Shown piece by piece: positions 23,429 to 35,886 of a stretch of 64,000 bases of DNA. Location: positions 88,833 through 152,832 of the forward strand of contig MSJI02000094.1 in assembly GCA_001931905.2 (NCBI GenBank). Direction: 5' to 3'. Made by a program: the position numbers and the translations under genes. The DNA comes from Cladosporium sp. IMV 00045 (Eukaryota; Ascomycota; Dothideomycetes; Cladosporiales; Cladosporiaceae). Position 1 is the stretch's first letter. Each line of letters starts with the position of its first letter. The notes under the pieces are model-generated. The model saw nothing but the letters and a program-made list of their open reading frames with translations. It had not been told where the DNA came from and made no database searches.

Positions 23429-25624
23429 TCATTGAAAAGCGTTATTGTTTGTGATTCTGGGACAGAACGAAGGGAATTGATCCATGACTTTCAATTCCTC
23501 CGGCGTAAAAATGGGTTGGCTTGAGTTCTTGATGTCCTTCAGTGTCTCTGGATCAATCCCGTGAGCGTCTCTGACTAGCCTTCGAACGATTCTGGTAAGA
23601 TCGTTGATGTCTCGGCTGCGAAGCTCATTGAGGTGAACGGCGGCGTCCCTCTCACGCTCCACTTTATGAATCTGTTCTTGACATGCGAAACGGACCGTGG
23701 CTTCAAGTTCTTCTCTTGTTTGCGCCTTGTCTTGCTCGACAGCGTGTCTGGGCCGCGTTTGAACGCCCGGGTGAGGGGTTTCATCTCCGTACTGAATGGC
23801 TAGACCTCTGTAAGTGTCTGGTAGCTTCGTTCACACGTCTGAAAGAGGGTAATGCTTACGTTTTGGTCTAAGCGTCAAAATATGGCAAAGTCGTTTGTAT
23901 TTCGACCAACCGTGTTCCAATCCTTTGGATGGACCATGTTCGCATGTTGCAAGTATCTCGTGGTATGTTCCGTCGTCGGAGCTGTTCGGACAGTTCTCTG
24001 CGAAGCAGTACTTTGGACAACGACAGTCTTTATGTTTCTTAGGTTCGTCGACCAAGGCCGGGCCCCTGCTACAGACCTTCCAGTGGTGAAGCTTGTTGCC
24101 GGCGTCACTGCAGATTCATCAGCAAACGGTACTTTCGATATCCCGTCGTGAAATTTGCACACTCACATGAGCTTTCCCAAATAGTAGAAGGTCGCAGGAC
24201 ATCCCCGTTCCGGACATTGGAACAGTGGCTTTTTGTTCGAGGATTTTACAGCCGCTGTTGATACCCCCTTCGAGCGCTTGCTGCTTTCGTCGTCTGGATA
24301 CCACTCCTCGTTGTCGTCGCTTCGGTTTCGTTTGCTACCACTACCCCCTGAAGAAAAGCCTGAGCCATTGCTCGAAAATGAGGTCAACAGCGAGCTGGCC
24401 TCGCCGTTGCGTTCCGTGCCCTGCACTCCAGGCTGATCTGTGGGCGGAGGCGCGTCTTGATCTGACAAAGCTTCTTCCTCCTCGAAAGGGCAACTAGAGC
24501 TTGAATCACCCGGGCCTAGAAGCTCCGGGTCGATAGAGAGAAGAGCGCGATGTTCTTCTTCAAGCGCTTGGAGCTTTAGACTCAATTCGATTATCCGCTC
24601 CAATACAGACTCCATTAAAGGCGTCCCGGTACTGGATTGGTGCTCTCGGTGGTTGGCCTGCGATTCTGACACGTCATCGAGTGTGCCGGGTGAGTGCACT
24701 TCCAGATCTGTGTCCACAGTAGCGACGGCAATCGAAGGCGACGATGAACCCGCTGGTACCATTGAAGATACAGCACATGGGGACCGTATTTCGAGAGGTT
24801 CAATGCTTGCTTGTATGCTTGCCTCCCGTGAAAAGTTTTCCACAGCATTGTCCTTCTTGGCAGAGCAGTTGAGCGATGTTGAATTAGGATCTGGATGCTT
24901 AGATCGTATATGTCGTCTCATATTGTCCGGCCTTGAAAATGCACGAGAGCACACTGGCACAGGGCACACATACGGTCTGATCCCAGTGTGCGTGCGGGCA
25001 TGACGTTTGAGGTCTTTCGAAAGCACGAATCCCATTCCACATTCATCGCACTGATGCTCATAGTGGATTGGGTCGTGATATCTTGAGTGACGTCTACGAA
25101 TAGTTATCAGCAAACAATAGCAGTGCCTGTCAAGTACATATGCATGCTTACCGGAGGGCAGATCTGGTGCGCAAGGCTTTGCCGCATTCAGAACATTGAT
25201 AAGGAGAATCCTGTGAGGCGACAATTTTCATCACGTTGTCAGCCATACTGGCCAGACCCTGGATTTTCGCAGGCCTCAGGGGTGCGTCGCCAACATTGTA
25301 TGGCTCCGAGCTATCATGCGAGATAGAGGCGAATGAGGTTCTGTGCGATTGTTTGATCGCGAGTGGATGCCGTGCCCGCTGCTGCCTTGGAGCACCTGTC
25401 CTCGAGGACAGGCTGAATGGCGGCGATTGGCTCCGATGTGTGAGTGACTCCAAGTCTGAGCTCAGTTCTCGAGTCCATGTTCCTGATAATCCAGCTCCGT
25501 GGATGCTCATCGCTGGCGGATAAGGTCCACCGCACGCATGAGGACTTGATTCATCGGGGCCAAATTGGTTTCCGGCGAATTGTAACGTGTGAGGGAACGA
25601 AAACGGTGTTTCGATACTGTACAT
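23429..25624 (-). CDS. C2H2 zinc-finger transcription factor, copy B (complete)
   Basis: Four exons (25152-25624, 24167-25093, 23860-24107, 23429-23817) give 678 residues with exact phase. After a 140-residue disordered N-terminus come three C2H2 fingers: YQCSECGKALRTRSALRRH, HQCDECGMGFVLSKDLKRH and YVCPVPVCSRAFSRPDNMRRH. A long Ser/Glu-rich region follows, with a short helix (LERIIELSLKLQALEEEHRALL) and a basic stretch. Near the end is a fourth finger-like unit split by an intron (FQCPERGCPATFYYLGKL...HH) and a Cys cluster (CRCPKYCFAENCP). The last 80 residues are charged and helical. This is a predicted nuclear DNA-binding regulator at the left edge of copy B. It may control the metal-related genes beside it, but no binding data exist here. 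The copy A partner is visible only as its first 103 residues. Confidence 0.85.
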
Positions 25625-26112
25625 GGTGTCGTACTGAGAATTTGCGTTGTCTCGAACTCGTAAAAGATATACTACTCAGAAGCGAAGTCTTCGGGAACGT
25701 TTATGAGCCTTTAAGTATCCAAGTTTGAAAGATGTTGCTCAGGACGATCACATGTCAAGATGCGGCTCAGCAAGTTCCTAGGAAGTTCCTGCGAAGTTCC
25801 TAAGTCCTCGTCAGTGGCTTGCGACGGGACGGCAATACAGAGAAGCTCCTACAAAGTTGCTAAGAAGAAGCTGGATATTCGTATTTGCTGCTGTGCAAGT
25901 CACTGCAAGCTACACTGATGGGTAAATTCCTCAGATTATCTTCTCTTGACAAGTTCGGTCTTTTGTACTTCGTGGGAGCTTGAGATTACCTTCCTGGGCG
26001 TTCTGACTACCTCAGAGGAAATCAACAGAAGTTCTTGTGAGAATATTAGCATCTTCATGAAGGCTGCGCGGAAGACCATGTTGTATTCAAGGCGAGATGC
26101 AATCCGATCTGA
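25625..26112. other. intergenic, start of copy B spacer
   Basis: Promoter side of the C2H2 gene. At 25769-25801 three 11-nt units of 'aagttcct' plus three bases stand in tandem; copy A has a decayed version near 460-480. Confidence 0.5.
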
Positions 26113-26881
26113 GATCTGGTCAATACAGAAGAGCTCGCATCGACAGCTCGACGCTATACCGCAACGCAACAGCCCGACGAAACTCGGATCGACGCAGCTG
26201 AGCCGAAGAGTCAAGACCACATCGCGCTCTACGATGTGCGCCCTGGAAAGCACAAACACGTGTACCGAGTTGCACTGGAAATGCTCGGCGGAAGTCAATT
26301 CGTTGAGCAGCTCGACCTCCCTGAAGACTCCCGATTCAATATGCATGCCTTAAGACGTTGGCATAAAGATAAGCTGGGTCTCGTACGGCGGATTGCGAAT
26401 TACATGCTTTGCAAGCAGTACTACTTCGACATCAGCCAACTCAAGGTATGGGCTCTGAGTTCCCCTCTTGGTGCTTATATTGACCTCCGCAATGAGACAG
26501 TCAACACCAGCCCAATTGGAATCGGCCTACCACGAGACATATTTCCACTTACTGTTCAAGGATGAACTCCTTACTCGAGCCTTCCGCCAGCCGTCTTCGC
26601 TTGCGGAAGATGCTGTCTGCTGCCAGCAACTAGAAGCAGCTAGAGTTGGCCCCGAGCATGGTCAAGTGCCACTTCAATACCGGCGCGTAGTCTTCGTTGG
26701 TCAAGAGAAGAGCAAGAGGAGGTTAGCATACTTTTTTGTCGTGTGGGCGGTACTAGGACTGTTTGCTGGCATCGCGGCGGGCCTTGTGACCAAGACGTTC
26801 GGCACTGGAGCAGCAGTCGGCTGCGGACTTCTTTCCTTTGTGAGCATACTGCAGGGTGCTTGTGTCTTCGCGTGCAAATGA
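26113..26881 (+). CDS. small membrane protein of unknown function, copy B (5' end unresolved)
   Basis: Open frame 26113-26445, a 55-nt intron (26446-26500) and exon 2 at 26501-26881. The upstream limit is a TGA at 26110, so the true start is a later ATG or an unseen first exon. The predicted protein has a charged part (RRWHKDKLGLVRRIANYMLC, DISQLK, then ESAYHETYFHLLFKDELLTR) followed by two hydrophobic helices (YFFVVWAVLGLFAGIAAGLV and a Gly/Ala-rich one ending LLSFVSILQGACVFACK). The intron phase is 0 and splicing removes an in-frame shift. The copy A partner is broken. No family recognised, and coding status is only moderately secure. Confidence 0.42.
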
Positions 26882-27303
26882 CATACCAGCACTAAGGGTA
26901 TATATGTTGGGAGGTGAAGACATGAGGTTTGAAGCTGTGGAAAGTTCGTTGGTCTGAGAGTTCGCGTCTCGGAGACCGAGCCGAGATGTACCCATTTGCT
27001 ATTTCACAGATTAGTTGTCTCGTCCTACATACTCCTACAAATTTAATCATTCACTCGTATCAGTCATTTGTACGGACTTCTTTTCAGCTCCCACGTTGTC
27101 AGAGATTCATAGCTTCTAAGCACTGTTTCAGAAGTACTCTCGAGATTGATTGTCGTAATACACCACAGCAGATGACCTACGAATTGTGAATGCTATCTGA
27201 AGTACAAAACAACTGACATGCGAATCCGATTCTCCTAGCCTGATATTACACTAATGGCCATCTTCTTACCATGCATCTTGAGGCCTAAAGCGACCCGCCA
27301 GAC
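26882..27303. other. intergenic between the membrane-protein gene and GMC copy B
   Basis: Convergent 3' flanks, homologous to 1561-1934. Nothing else seen. Confidence 0.5.
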
Positions 27304-29678
27304 TCACCCCTGCGCGGCCTTGATGATATCCGCCGCCTGCACGAACAGTAAGTAAATACCCCTTGAACCAACGAGATTCACGATCATACTCACCTTCTCA
27401 GCGACAGCATACACCGACGAGGACGTATGCCCAGCGACAGCCATGGGGAATATCGACGCATCCACGATCCTCAACCCATCCACCCCATGAACTCTCAACT
27501 CTGGATCCACCACCCCGCCCAACTCCCTCTTTAGCATAGCACAGCTAGACGTGGGATGCTGCCACGAGCTCGTCGCGATTTGTCTCACCGCAGCGGCAAT
27601 TTCTTTGTCGCTTGAAGCGTTCAGACCTGGATACGTCTCGCTCGCTCCGATTTCTCGCATCGGTTCCGAGGCCACCCATTCCCGCACTCGTTTCAATGCT
27701 TGCGCCGCTATTTCGAGATCTGTGGGGTGTGAAAAGGTCCCGAAATCGTAGACTGGAGGCTCTCTAGGGTCTGTGGTGTTGATTGCGATGCTGCCTCGGC
27801 TCAGCGGTCGGATTGTCGCGATGCAGACTGTGTTGCCGCCTGCCCAGGCGATTTCTTCCACGGCCGCGTGTGGGGAGCTGTAGAGGTTTAGGAGAATGCT
27901 GTGCTGGGCTCGATAGCCGGCTAGAATGGTTTGGTCAATGTCTCGAGGGAACAGCGTTGCGGCATCGACCGTGGAGGCGGATACGATTATCGATAGATAG
28001 TTGTCGGTCACATTCTGCAGCGGGAGGAAAGCGACTGTACTTCCTCCGAAGTAGGGAATGGTCATCGGACCTAAGGTTTGGAGGTCAGCCACGAGCACGA
28101 TCTGCTTACAATTTACAGAATGACACTTGCCTGTGCGGTTCTCGTAGTAGATATCCAATTGCTCCGTAGCCCAGCTTGCATTCGAAACCATCCAGTCCGG
28201 CGAAGGGAAAGGATAATTCGTGTCTACCACAGCCTCAGGATCAAATCACAACAGCAATAGACGATCATACTCACACGTGTACTGTGGGTACATTGTCGGC
28301 TGGTCTTGGAAATTCCGTCCCACACCAGGAAGATCCACGATTGTGTCGATTCCAAGACCGGACAACAGCTTCTTTGGGCCTATTCCAGAGAGCTGTAAGA
28401 CCTGAGGACTCAAAGGTGCTCCAGCTGCTAGAATGATTTCACGGCATGCTTTTGCGGTTGAAGTTGAGTTCGTCGTGGTAGTATTGCGTGGGATAAACTG
28501 TTCAATTCTGCAAGTTAGATTAAGGTACAAAGATGAGATGCACAGAGGGATCCCTCACATCAACCGATGTTGCAGTCTTGTTGTCACTGAAGTTGATTCT
28601 GGTGGCAATATGGCCGGTGATCAGGTGGAAATTGTCCCTTGTACGGGCGATTGGACGATAGTATGCATCAGATGCGGTGGATCGAGTTTGACTGTCATTT
28701 TTCATGGAGATGGGACTGTAAAAAGCGCCGTTCGCATCGCCATCATTTGGTTGTGGTTGCGTTGCAACTCCAATGCTATTCCAGCCTTCGAAGAAGCGAC
28801 CTTATCGGGTCAATGATCAGTATTTGGACATTAGGATGGGCTCGGTATCTTGCATTGGGCGAAAGGACTGGGACAATCAACTCACGAATCACAGGGTATT
28901 GGTAGTTTGAAAAGCTCGACCCGACCGGCCCTTCGGTGCCATGTGGCGACAAGTCAATTGAGATGATCCCTGGAAGTTGCTCCTGTATCTCCACAGATGG
29001 TGGAGTGAAAGTCTCGCTCTATAAGCAGCACGACTCGTCGGCATTAGCTTGCATGAAGCGGGTCCGAAGAACGAACTGACTTTCTTAAAGTACGGCAGCA
29101 GTACATCCCATCCCCACCCAGGGTTGCCCAATTTCTCCCAAGCATCATAATCGACTGCCGATCCCCGGTTGAAGAACATGCCGTTGACAACGGTCCCACC
29201 ACCCACCACGGCGCCGGTGTAGAGCGGGCTGGTGCGATTGTCCAGGCCGGGCTGCGGAACGCTGGTAAATGGTCGCAAGTATTTGTCCGGGACTGCTAGA
29301 CCTGGTACGACTGTTCCATTCTCCTGGCCGTCGCTTTGTGTTGTGTTAGTATTCTATAGCCCGGTCAAGAGACTGAAGTGACATACGCGTAACCATATTC
29401 TATGACGAGGACACTGACTGGAGTCACGGTATTTGATTAGAGAACACATGTTCAACTATTAACAAGGCATGTCACGTACTCTTCGGATCCTCAGTGAGGC
29501 GGTTGGCGACCACCAACCCGCTGGTGCCGCCTCCAATGATCACGTAGTCGTAGCTTGATCGCAGCTGTGTGCTGTTGTTGAGCACGACTGCACGCGACGC
29601 AGACGAGCTTATCGGCGAGCTGTAAGTGCTGCTGACAGCTGCCAGCAGCGTGATGAGTTTTGTGACCCGTGATACCAT
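27304..29678 (-). CDS. secreted GMC oxidoreductase, copy B
   Basis: Same 9-exon structure as copy A, about 625 residues, from the ATG at 29676-29678 to the TGA at 27304-27306. It carries a signal peptide, the FAD motif IIGGGTSGLVV, GMC signature 1 (GGGTVVNGM), signature 2 ([15 protein letters not shown]) and the two active-site histidines (WQHPTSS, AGHTSSS). In this copy the exon encoding [20 protein letters not shown] must use the acceptor before 28497. The AG 10 nt upstream would give a TGA (near 28503-28507), unlike copy A. Multiple N-glycosylation sequons fit secretion. The reaction is oxidation of an alcohol or related substrate with O2 or another acceptor; H2O2 may be produced, but the substrate is unknown. 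Divergent from the transporter at 30905. Confidence 0.88.
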
Positions 29679-30904
29679 TGTGAAGAGGTAGTAGAAAATT
29701 GTGATAAGATGGAGTCACTGCAGGGAGGCTCGAGTCTTCGTAATACGAAAGCAATTGTGAGGGCGGATGTAATCTGAACGAGTACTGCATCTGACCGGGA
29801 GCTGTTCAGCTCGACTTCCTCATCTGGTGTAACAAATGCAGGGCAAGTCTCAACGACACTACCTCTATCCGGCCCTTCATACTGCGAATCTGAACCAATT
29901 CCACCTGCATCATGAGTCAGAAACTCTATGGTATTGTACAATCACACCGTGTCGCATGATCACGGTGCTAGCCTTGTCAGATGCCACCCGTAGACGAGAG
30001 GTCAAGGGGATAGTCGAGCAAGGTCCAACTGCTCGGTAACATTTAGATGGCAACGATGTAACCGAGTTGCATGGAGATGCAAGAACCCTGACGCTTTGAC
30101 TGGAGACCCTTCTCCAACCCTAACCCTCAACGTGATCGGCTATCTCCGTTGGCCGACAAAGAACTTGGGTGGTGAGAGGGACACCAAGACATCTGGAAAC
30201 TCGTACATGAATCTCTGCCCAAAGTCGCAAGGCTGGATCTTCTTCTGGTTCGTCGCTTCGAACCGCTGCTATATGGTGGTAGAAAAGTTTTCAGCGACCA
30301 GACAAGAAATAACGACTTTAGATTGGTCTGGGTCTTGTTCACTCGCGTGCCAACACTTGGCGACTGCATGCCGAGAGCTGCTTGGGCTCGTTTGGGAATT
30401 CATCACCGCGTGGGATGCCGAGGACGGCCGTCGAACTGGAAGCTGTACGAAGGCAGTCGATCTTTCAAGCAGCCTTCACATGGGAGCAAAAACGCGCAAC
30501 AAAACCCCTGTCGTTGACAATTGCTGCAAACTATAGCGTGCAGAAAGCCACAAAGCTTCTGGATGATACAAGAAACGATGCAACAGGACCTGTGGCACGC
30601 AAATCTCCAAAGGCGTGGCAGTCTCTAGCTCAAGTGAGAGTTGAGCCCAAGTGCGGTTTTTATCGGACACCCTGAACTGCTAATGGTTAATCAGACGAAT
30701 AGGCGCAATGGAAATCTCCGAGGTGCGGTACATTGCTTATTCTCAGACCCTGATGGCGCTCGCATGGGAGTAGGTATATAAGTTTTGCGATGTCTCTCTC
30801 ATCTTTATCCATCAATCTAATCAGATCAATCTTACATTTTATTTTTGTCGGACCGCTCTTCCTCCTAAAGGTACTGAGATATCACTCTGAGTGCTTGAGG
30901 CACC
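29679..30904. promoter_or_regulatory. shared divergent promoter region, GMC oxidase / MFS transporter, copy B
   Basis: Homologous to 4310-5518. The TATATAAG box is kept at 30775-30782. The GATA-type site of copy A is altered here (ctaatcagat near 30817-30826). No gene supported inside. Confidence 0.6.
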
Positions 30905-32908
30905 ATGGGTTTCTTCAATGGGCTTGGGTCTGGCGCAAGCAAGGCGCAGCCAGAGATTGCTCAAGGCGGCTCCCTTACTGTCGACGAGAAGACAGGCAAC
31001 ACAATCGCTCAAGCAACCTCCATCGATGCCAACCAACTGCACAAGGACATCAAGTCCGTTCCGTCGCAAGACAGCGACAATGAAGATGAGCTGGTGCATA
31101 CGGATATGCAGACCGGTATTCAGAAGGTGGAAGCCATGGCCCAGGTCTGGCCTCGCTGGGCTTTATACGTGACATACGCTTGGTGAGTTGGTCGGAGCCC
31201 ATGTGTCGATGCGTCTTCAAGCTGACATGCGATTAGGGTCTGGGTCATCTACTTCATCGATGCGTTGGAAGGTCCTACGGGATGGACTTTGACCCCATAC
31301 GTTACCAGCGAGTTTCAGCTCCACGGCCTCACCGCTGTGACCTCAGTTGTAGCTCAGCTAGTAGCTGGATTGTTCCGACTCCCTCTTGCCAAGGTATGTG
31401 GTGAAAAAGTGTCAGTCTTTTGAATCGCCAGCTAACGGCTCTTTCAAGCTCATCGATATCTGGGGCCGTCCAGAGGGCCTTGCGATCTGCGTAGTCCTCA
31501 TGACCGTCGGATCCATCATGATGGCAGCGACAAACAGCGTACAAATGTATGCTGCCGCCGAGGTCTTCAGTCAAGCAGGGTGAGTGGACAGGAATGTTCT
31601 TATGTTGTAGTCATTTGTTAACATCTTTATTACAGTGGTGTCAACCGCAACTATGTCCTGAGTGTCCTCCTTTCCGACACATCTCAGCTGAAGAATCGAG
31701 GACTTGTCCTCGCGTACATCGCCTCGCCATACCTCATCACCACCTTCACATCTGGATACTTCGCGCAATCCATGCTGGACGGGCCCGGCTGGCGCTGGGC
31801 CTTCGGTATTTTCGCCATTCTCCACCCGGTACTCAACCTTCCACTCGTCGTCCTCTTGATGTACTACCAGCGAAAAGCCATCAAAATGGGACTTGTGCCG
31901 ATTCGAAACTCAGGCCGCTCCGTCTTACAGTCGATCAAGTATTACGCGATTGAGTGCGACATCTTCGGACTGCTCCTGTTGGTCACCGGCCTTGCGCTTT
32001 TCTTGCTGCCGTTCAACTTGTTCCCTTACCAAGGAGCTACCCTGGACGAGCAATGGTCTTCCGCTCTGGTAATCTCGATGCTCGTTATTGGATTCTCGAC
32101 CCTCATCGTCTTCGCTATCTGGGAATGGAAGTTCGCGCCCGTAACGTTCATTCCATTCCATTTGCTCAAGGATCGCACCGTCCTCGGGTGCTCCATGTTA
32201 GCTGCTATTCTTTTCGTGGAATACTACATTTGGAACACCTACTTCTCATCTTTCCTTCAGGTCGTTCCAGGTTTGGACATCGTTCAAACGGGATACGTCA
32301 TCAACATCTACAGCATGGGATCTTGCTTTTGGAGTTTCGCTGCTGGGCTTATCCTGCGTTACACGGGCGACTACAAATGGCAAGCTCTGCTCTTCGGCAT
32401 GCCAATGACCTTGCTGGGAGTCGCACTTATGATTGTCTTCCGCCAACCAGAGGTGAACATTGGTTACATTGTGATGTGCCAGCTGTTCATCGCCTTCGGA
32501 GGCGGTACTCTGGTCATCACCCAGCAAGTCGGCGCGATGGCAGCGACGACCCATCAATACATTGCCGTCGTTCTGGCCATTCTGTCGGTCTTCAACTCCA
32601 TCGGCGGCGCCATTGGCTCATCGGTCGCCGGTGCGGTGTGGGGAGGTACCTTCTCTTCTGACCTGGCACGGTTCTTGCCTGTCGAGAGCCAAGCTGATGC
32701 GCCTCTCATTGCTGGTAATCTTACCATGCAGCTCAGCTACCCTCTGGGAGATCCTACAAGGATAGGTATCCAGAATGCTTACGGCTATTCTCAAAGAATT
32801 ATGCTCATTGCTGCGACCGCGATCACCTGTTTGGGCTTCTTTGCCGTGATCATGTGGCGTGCCATTGATACTCGAAAGAGGAAGCAGGTCAAGGGTTTGG
32901 TGCTGTAA
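30905..32908 (+). CDS. siderophore-iron MFS transporter (SIT/ARN type), gene 1 copy B
   Basis: Exons 30905-31182, 31237-31393, 31449-31579 and 31636-32908 give 612 residues, with boundaries identical to copy A after a constant 25386-nt shift. It has the same SIT motifs (YAWVWVIYFIDALEG, LIDIWGRPEG, DTSQLKNRGLVLAYIASPY, GPGWRWAFGIFAI). About 20 of the last 378 residues differ from copy A, mostly conservative changes inside membrane helices (for example FGMPMTLL for FGMPLTLL, LSVFNSIGGAIGSS for LAIFTSIGGAIGAS). Both copies appear intact, so substrate or regulatory divergence is possible. Predicted plasma-membrane ferric-siderophore uptake. Confidence 0.92.
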
Positions 32909-33340
32909 GTGCTGGTCTGTGATCTGGAGGCTAGTGGGGTTTGTTGAGAGAGAGAGAGAGGGCGAGTTGCTATTTGACTTTATGATTTTAATCAGAGAAA
33001 CGAGATAAAAGAATGTACATAACTTAATTCAGAAGTTCGCGACACCATCTTCCGCTCACTGCTGCGTTCTTCACAAGACCACGGATAAAAGTGCCCAGCA
33101 ATGAACCGATGAATCATCATCAATATCAAGCAGATTGTCAGACTCTCACCGGACCACGACAATCACGTTTGCTTCCTCTTCATACTGCGCCAGGCGCTCC
33201 GCGAAGGATTGAGTCTGAGAGATCATATCTGGCTTCGTACAAACTAATTTTTGCGTTCATGACTAGGATCCATCCGTCAAAATCCATGAAATTCGTATCA
33301 ACCACATGCAACCTATTCCAACACTACTCCTCTTTCCAAA
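32909..33340. other. convergent 3' region, copy B
   Basis: Matches 7523-7954. A (GA)n microsatellite after the stop (32947-32961) is longer than in copy A. AT-rich poly(A)-signal-like sequence. No gene. Confidence 0.5.
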
Positions 33341-34341
33341 TCAGACGCATCGTCCTTCACGATCTTCCGGCCGAGAGTTAGTCGAAGACGCAAGCTCAAT
33401 ATCAAACTTGCTAACAGCCGCTTGTTTAGCTCTGCGCGCCTCCGAATTGGCCCTGCGGTATCGGATGAAGAAAATTGCAGCAGCAATGATCAAGCCTGCG
33501 ACGACGATGGAGCCAACAACGACGCCGGCGATGCCACCCTTTGACAACCCATTGCTTCCACTATTGTCAACCTCCGACGCATCCGTAATGTGAGACGCAA
33601 CTTCTGAAGCCGAGAGATCATCTGACGACGAACTCTCGCTTCCAGAGCTGGTAAGAGTCACATTGACATCGGGATCCACCGAGAGGCTTGGATCTTCCTC
33701 AGTCGCGTTGAAGCAGGGGATGGATTCTGTGAAGTCGCTGGCGGACACAAACGTCACATCTGCACAAGCGTAATAGTCTTCCGTGCGCCCTCCTTCTTCT
33801 TCCGGAGACGCTTCGTACCAGAGTCGGAAGGTTGCGTTGGATCCCTCCGTAACGTCGGAGGGAGGGTTGGGGACAGTGAGGCAGCTGTGTCCCGGATCGA
33901 GGTCACCTACGTGGCCTGGTCCGGATACTTCTTCGAAGTCGGATTCGGACGGATCTGTCGAAGGTTTAGCATAACATCTTGCGAAAGCGTGAGTTCAAAA
34001 ATGTCTTACCGTTGCTGTAGGCAACACTGACGTGAAGTTTCGAGATATCATCCCGCAGGACCAGGGCAAGTCTTCCATTTGCTGAAGAATGTAAGTCAGA
34101 TTTGTGTAGGACAATCCATGCGATTGGTGAGCTTACTCAAAGGGTAGTTGGTTCTGTTGCCCACCTCAGCGTGTGAGCCGCAAGGTGCGACGTTGTCGAC
34201 GTCCTCAGCCCACGGTCGGTCTGCAGGCCACATGAAAGCGACAGGTCCCATGGTAACATCGTCACCGTCGTCGCCAGCTGCTTGAGTTACCACAAACATC
34301 AGAGACATGCCCAACAGGGCGTGTTGCCATTGGGATAGCAT
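33341..34341 (-). CDS. BIM1-like surface protein, copy B
   Basis: Exons 34137-34341, 34010-34081 and 33341-33954, 296 residues, the same size as copy A. Signal peptide, acidic N-terminus (AGDDGDDVTMGPVAFMWPADR), BIM1-like core (DNVAPCGSHAEVGNRTNYPL, DPGHSCL, YYACADVTFVSASDF), Ser-rich stalk, one membrane helix (IAGVVVGSIVVAGLIIAAAIFFI) and a cytoplasmic tail ending EDREGRCV. The cysteines and the WPADRPWAEDVDN segment are unchanged between copies, while the acidic run and the helix vary. Type I membrane protein of the cell surface; a copper-related role is inferred from the family only. Confidence 0.82.
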
Positions 34342-35222
34342 CGCAGTGTCAGAGGTGAGTGATTAGTTGCCTGCTGGGATTAGCTTCCAATCCGTTAAAA
34401 GATCATCTCGCACAATCGAGAGACTCACTTGAGCAAGCAAAAAGAGACCTCAGTGAAACACAGAAGCTTGCGAAACGTTGTAAGCTACTGTACAAGGGCC
34501 ACGCGAGCGGGTACCGCTCTATATACATGTAGGTATCTACATCCATCGTTTGGACTCGGCTCGGAGCCTAACTGCTTCCACTCTTTCAATCAGTCACAAG
34601 CTCGATAGGCTGGGTATCCTGGCTACAGAAGAGTCGGTACAGTGCCGATAGCGGTCGAGTAGCTCAGCAGTCAAACTCGCTCTTGTGCACCAAGAAAGAA
34701 GACGAGGCTGGAAAGAACCTGCATGTCGCGTGAGCTCGGCAAGATGAAACGGAAACTCGCGGCCAACACTTTTTCTGCCCTACATTGCTTTGATGGCCCT
34801 GATAGTATACTACCTGCATTCTGTGGGATGTGTGGCACGATGTCGCCCTCTTTTGGAGTCAACAAAGTCATGGCGGCCGTGCCAAGGCCTGATCTGATTT
34901 GATCTGATTAGATTAGCGTCCAATAGTGCGCATTGGCGCAGCAACCTCTCGCTTCGAGTTCTCGACATGGTCTTTCATTTTTTCCTATCGAAGATATGAG
35001 CAACTCGGCTCTGATTTTCAGATAGACCTCTCGCTATGGAAGGCATGCTTTCGAGCATAGCGTCGCCGACGACGGCGTGCCTGGTCGGGCGTCGCCGGTG
35101 AGATGCGGGATTAGCACGGCATCCTTTCTGGACGAGTATATTAGCCAGGTAGACCTGACGAATGGCATCTTGACCATCTTTGCCTTTCCCAAGCACACAC
35201 GTTTCTCCCAAATTACCGCATC
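34342..35222. promoter_or_regulatory. divergent promoter region, BIM1-like / Cys-rich GPI gene, copy B
   Basis: Homologous to 8956-9831, with the repeated 'tgatctgatt' block conserved at 34890-34916. No gene supported. Confidence 0.4.
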
Positions 35223-35886
35223 ATGTATGCCTCTCTGAGCTTTGCCGTCTTTGTGGCGGCCGTTACAGCTGTCGATCGTTCCGAGTTTACCATCAACACC
35301 CTTCTCAAACGGCAAGAGGGTACCTCTGGGCCTCAGTATCAATGCCATTCTGACTGCGGTATGTTATGAGCTTCAGATTCAAAAGTACAAAACAACATAG
35401 CTTACAATATTGCCAGGTAACACCATCCTTGACGCAAGTGCAGACAGCTGCGACGATTCTGCGTGGAAAGGTCTCCTTTCGAATTGTCAAGAGTGTGCCA
35501 ACACATACAACATCTTGCGCTACTACGGCGACTCGGTTGAATCAGCTGCTGAAGAGTGCGGACTTACCTTGACTTGGAGTCCATCGGAAGGAGCTTCTTC
35601 TGCATCTGCCCCAGCGCAGACTTCGTCGACGACTGCTTCGTCGAGTGCTGTCACTCACGCTGAGAGCTCGACTATCACTTCTGCACCATCATCTGTTGCT
35701 ACCACTTCTGCCTCGACGACTGCTTCTGGATCAATCCTGCCATCCTTCCCATCGAACACCTCGTCCATCGCAACGGGTCTTCCCTCTCCATCGGCTATCG
35801 AAGAATCTGAGGGCGCTGGCGCGAAGCTAGTGGCCACGCTTACTGCTGCAATCGCTGTGGGTCTGACCTTCGTGGTGATGGTCTGA
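35223..35886 (+). CDS. small Cys-rich GPI-type surface protein, copy B
   Basis: Exons 35223-35358 and 35417-35886, 201 residues, structure identical to copy A: signal peptide, LLKRQ, six conserved cysteines (HSDCG, DSCDDSAW, NCQECANTYNI, EECGLT), Ser/Thr-rich stalk and a hydrophobic C-terminus (VGLTFVVMV). The copies differ at few positions, mostly in the stalk. Likely cell-wall or membrane anchored. Divergent from the BIM1-like gene. Confidence 0.8.

Noticed and set aside
28490..28510. Upstream AG acceptor in GMC copy B
   Set aside because: Using it gives an immediate in-frame TGA; the AG before 28497 gives the family-like sequence.
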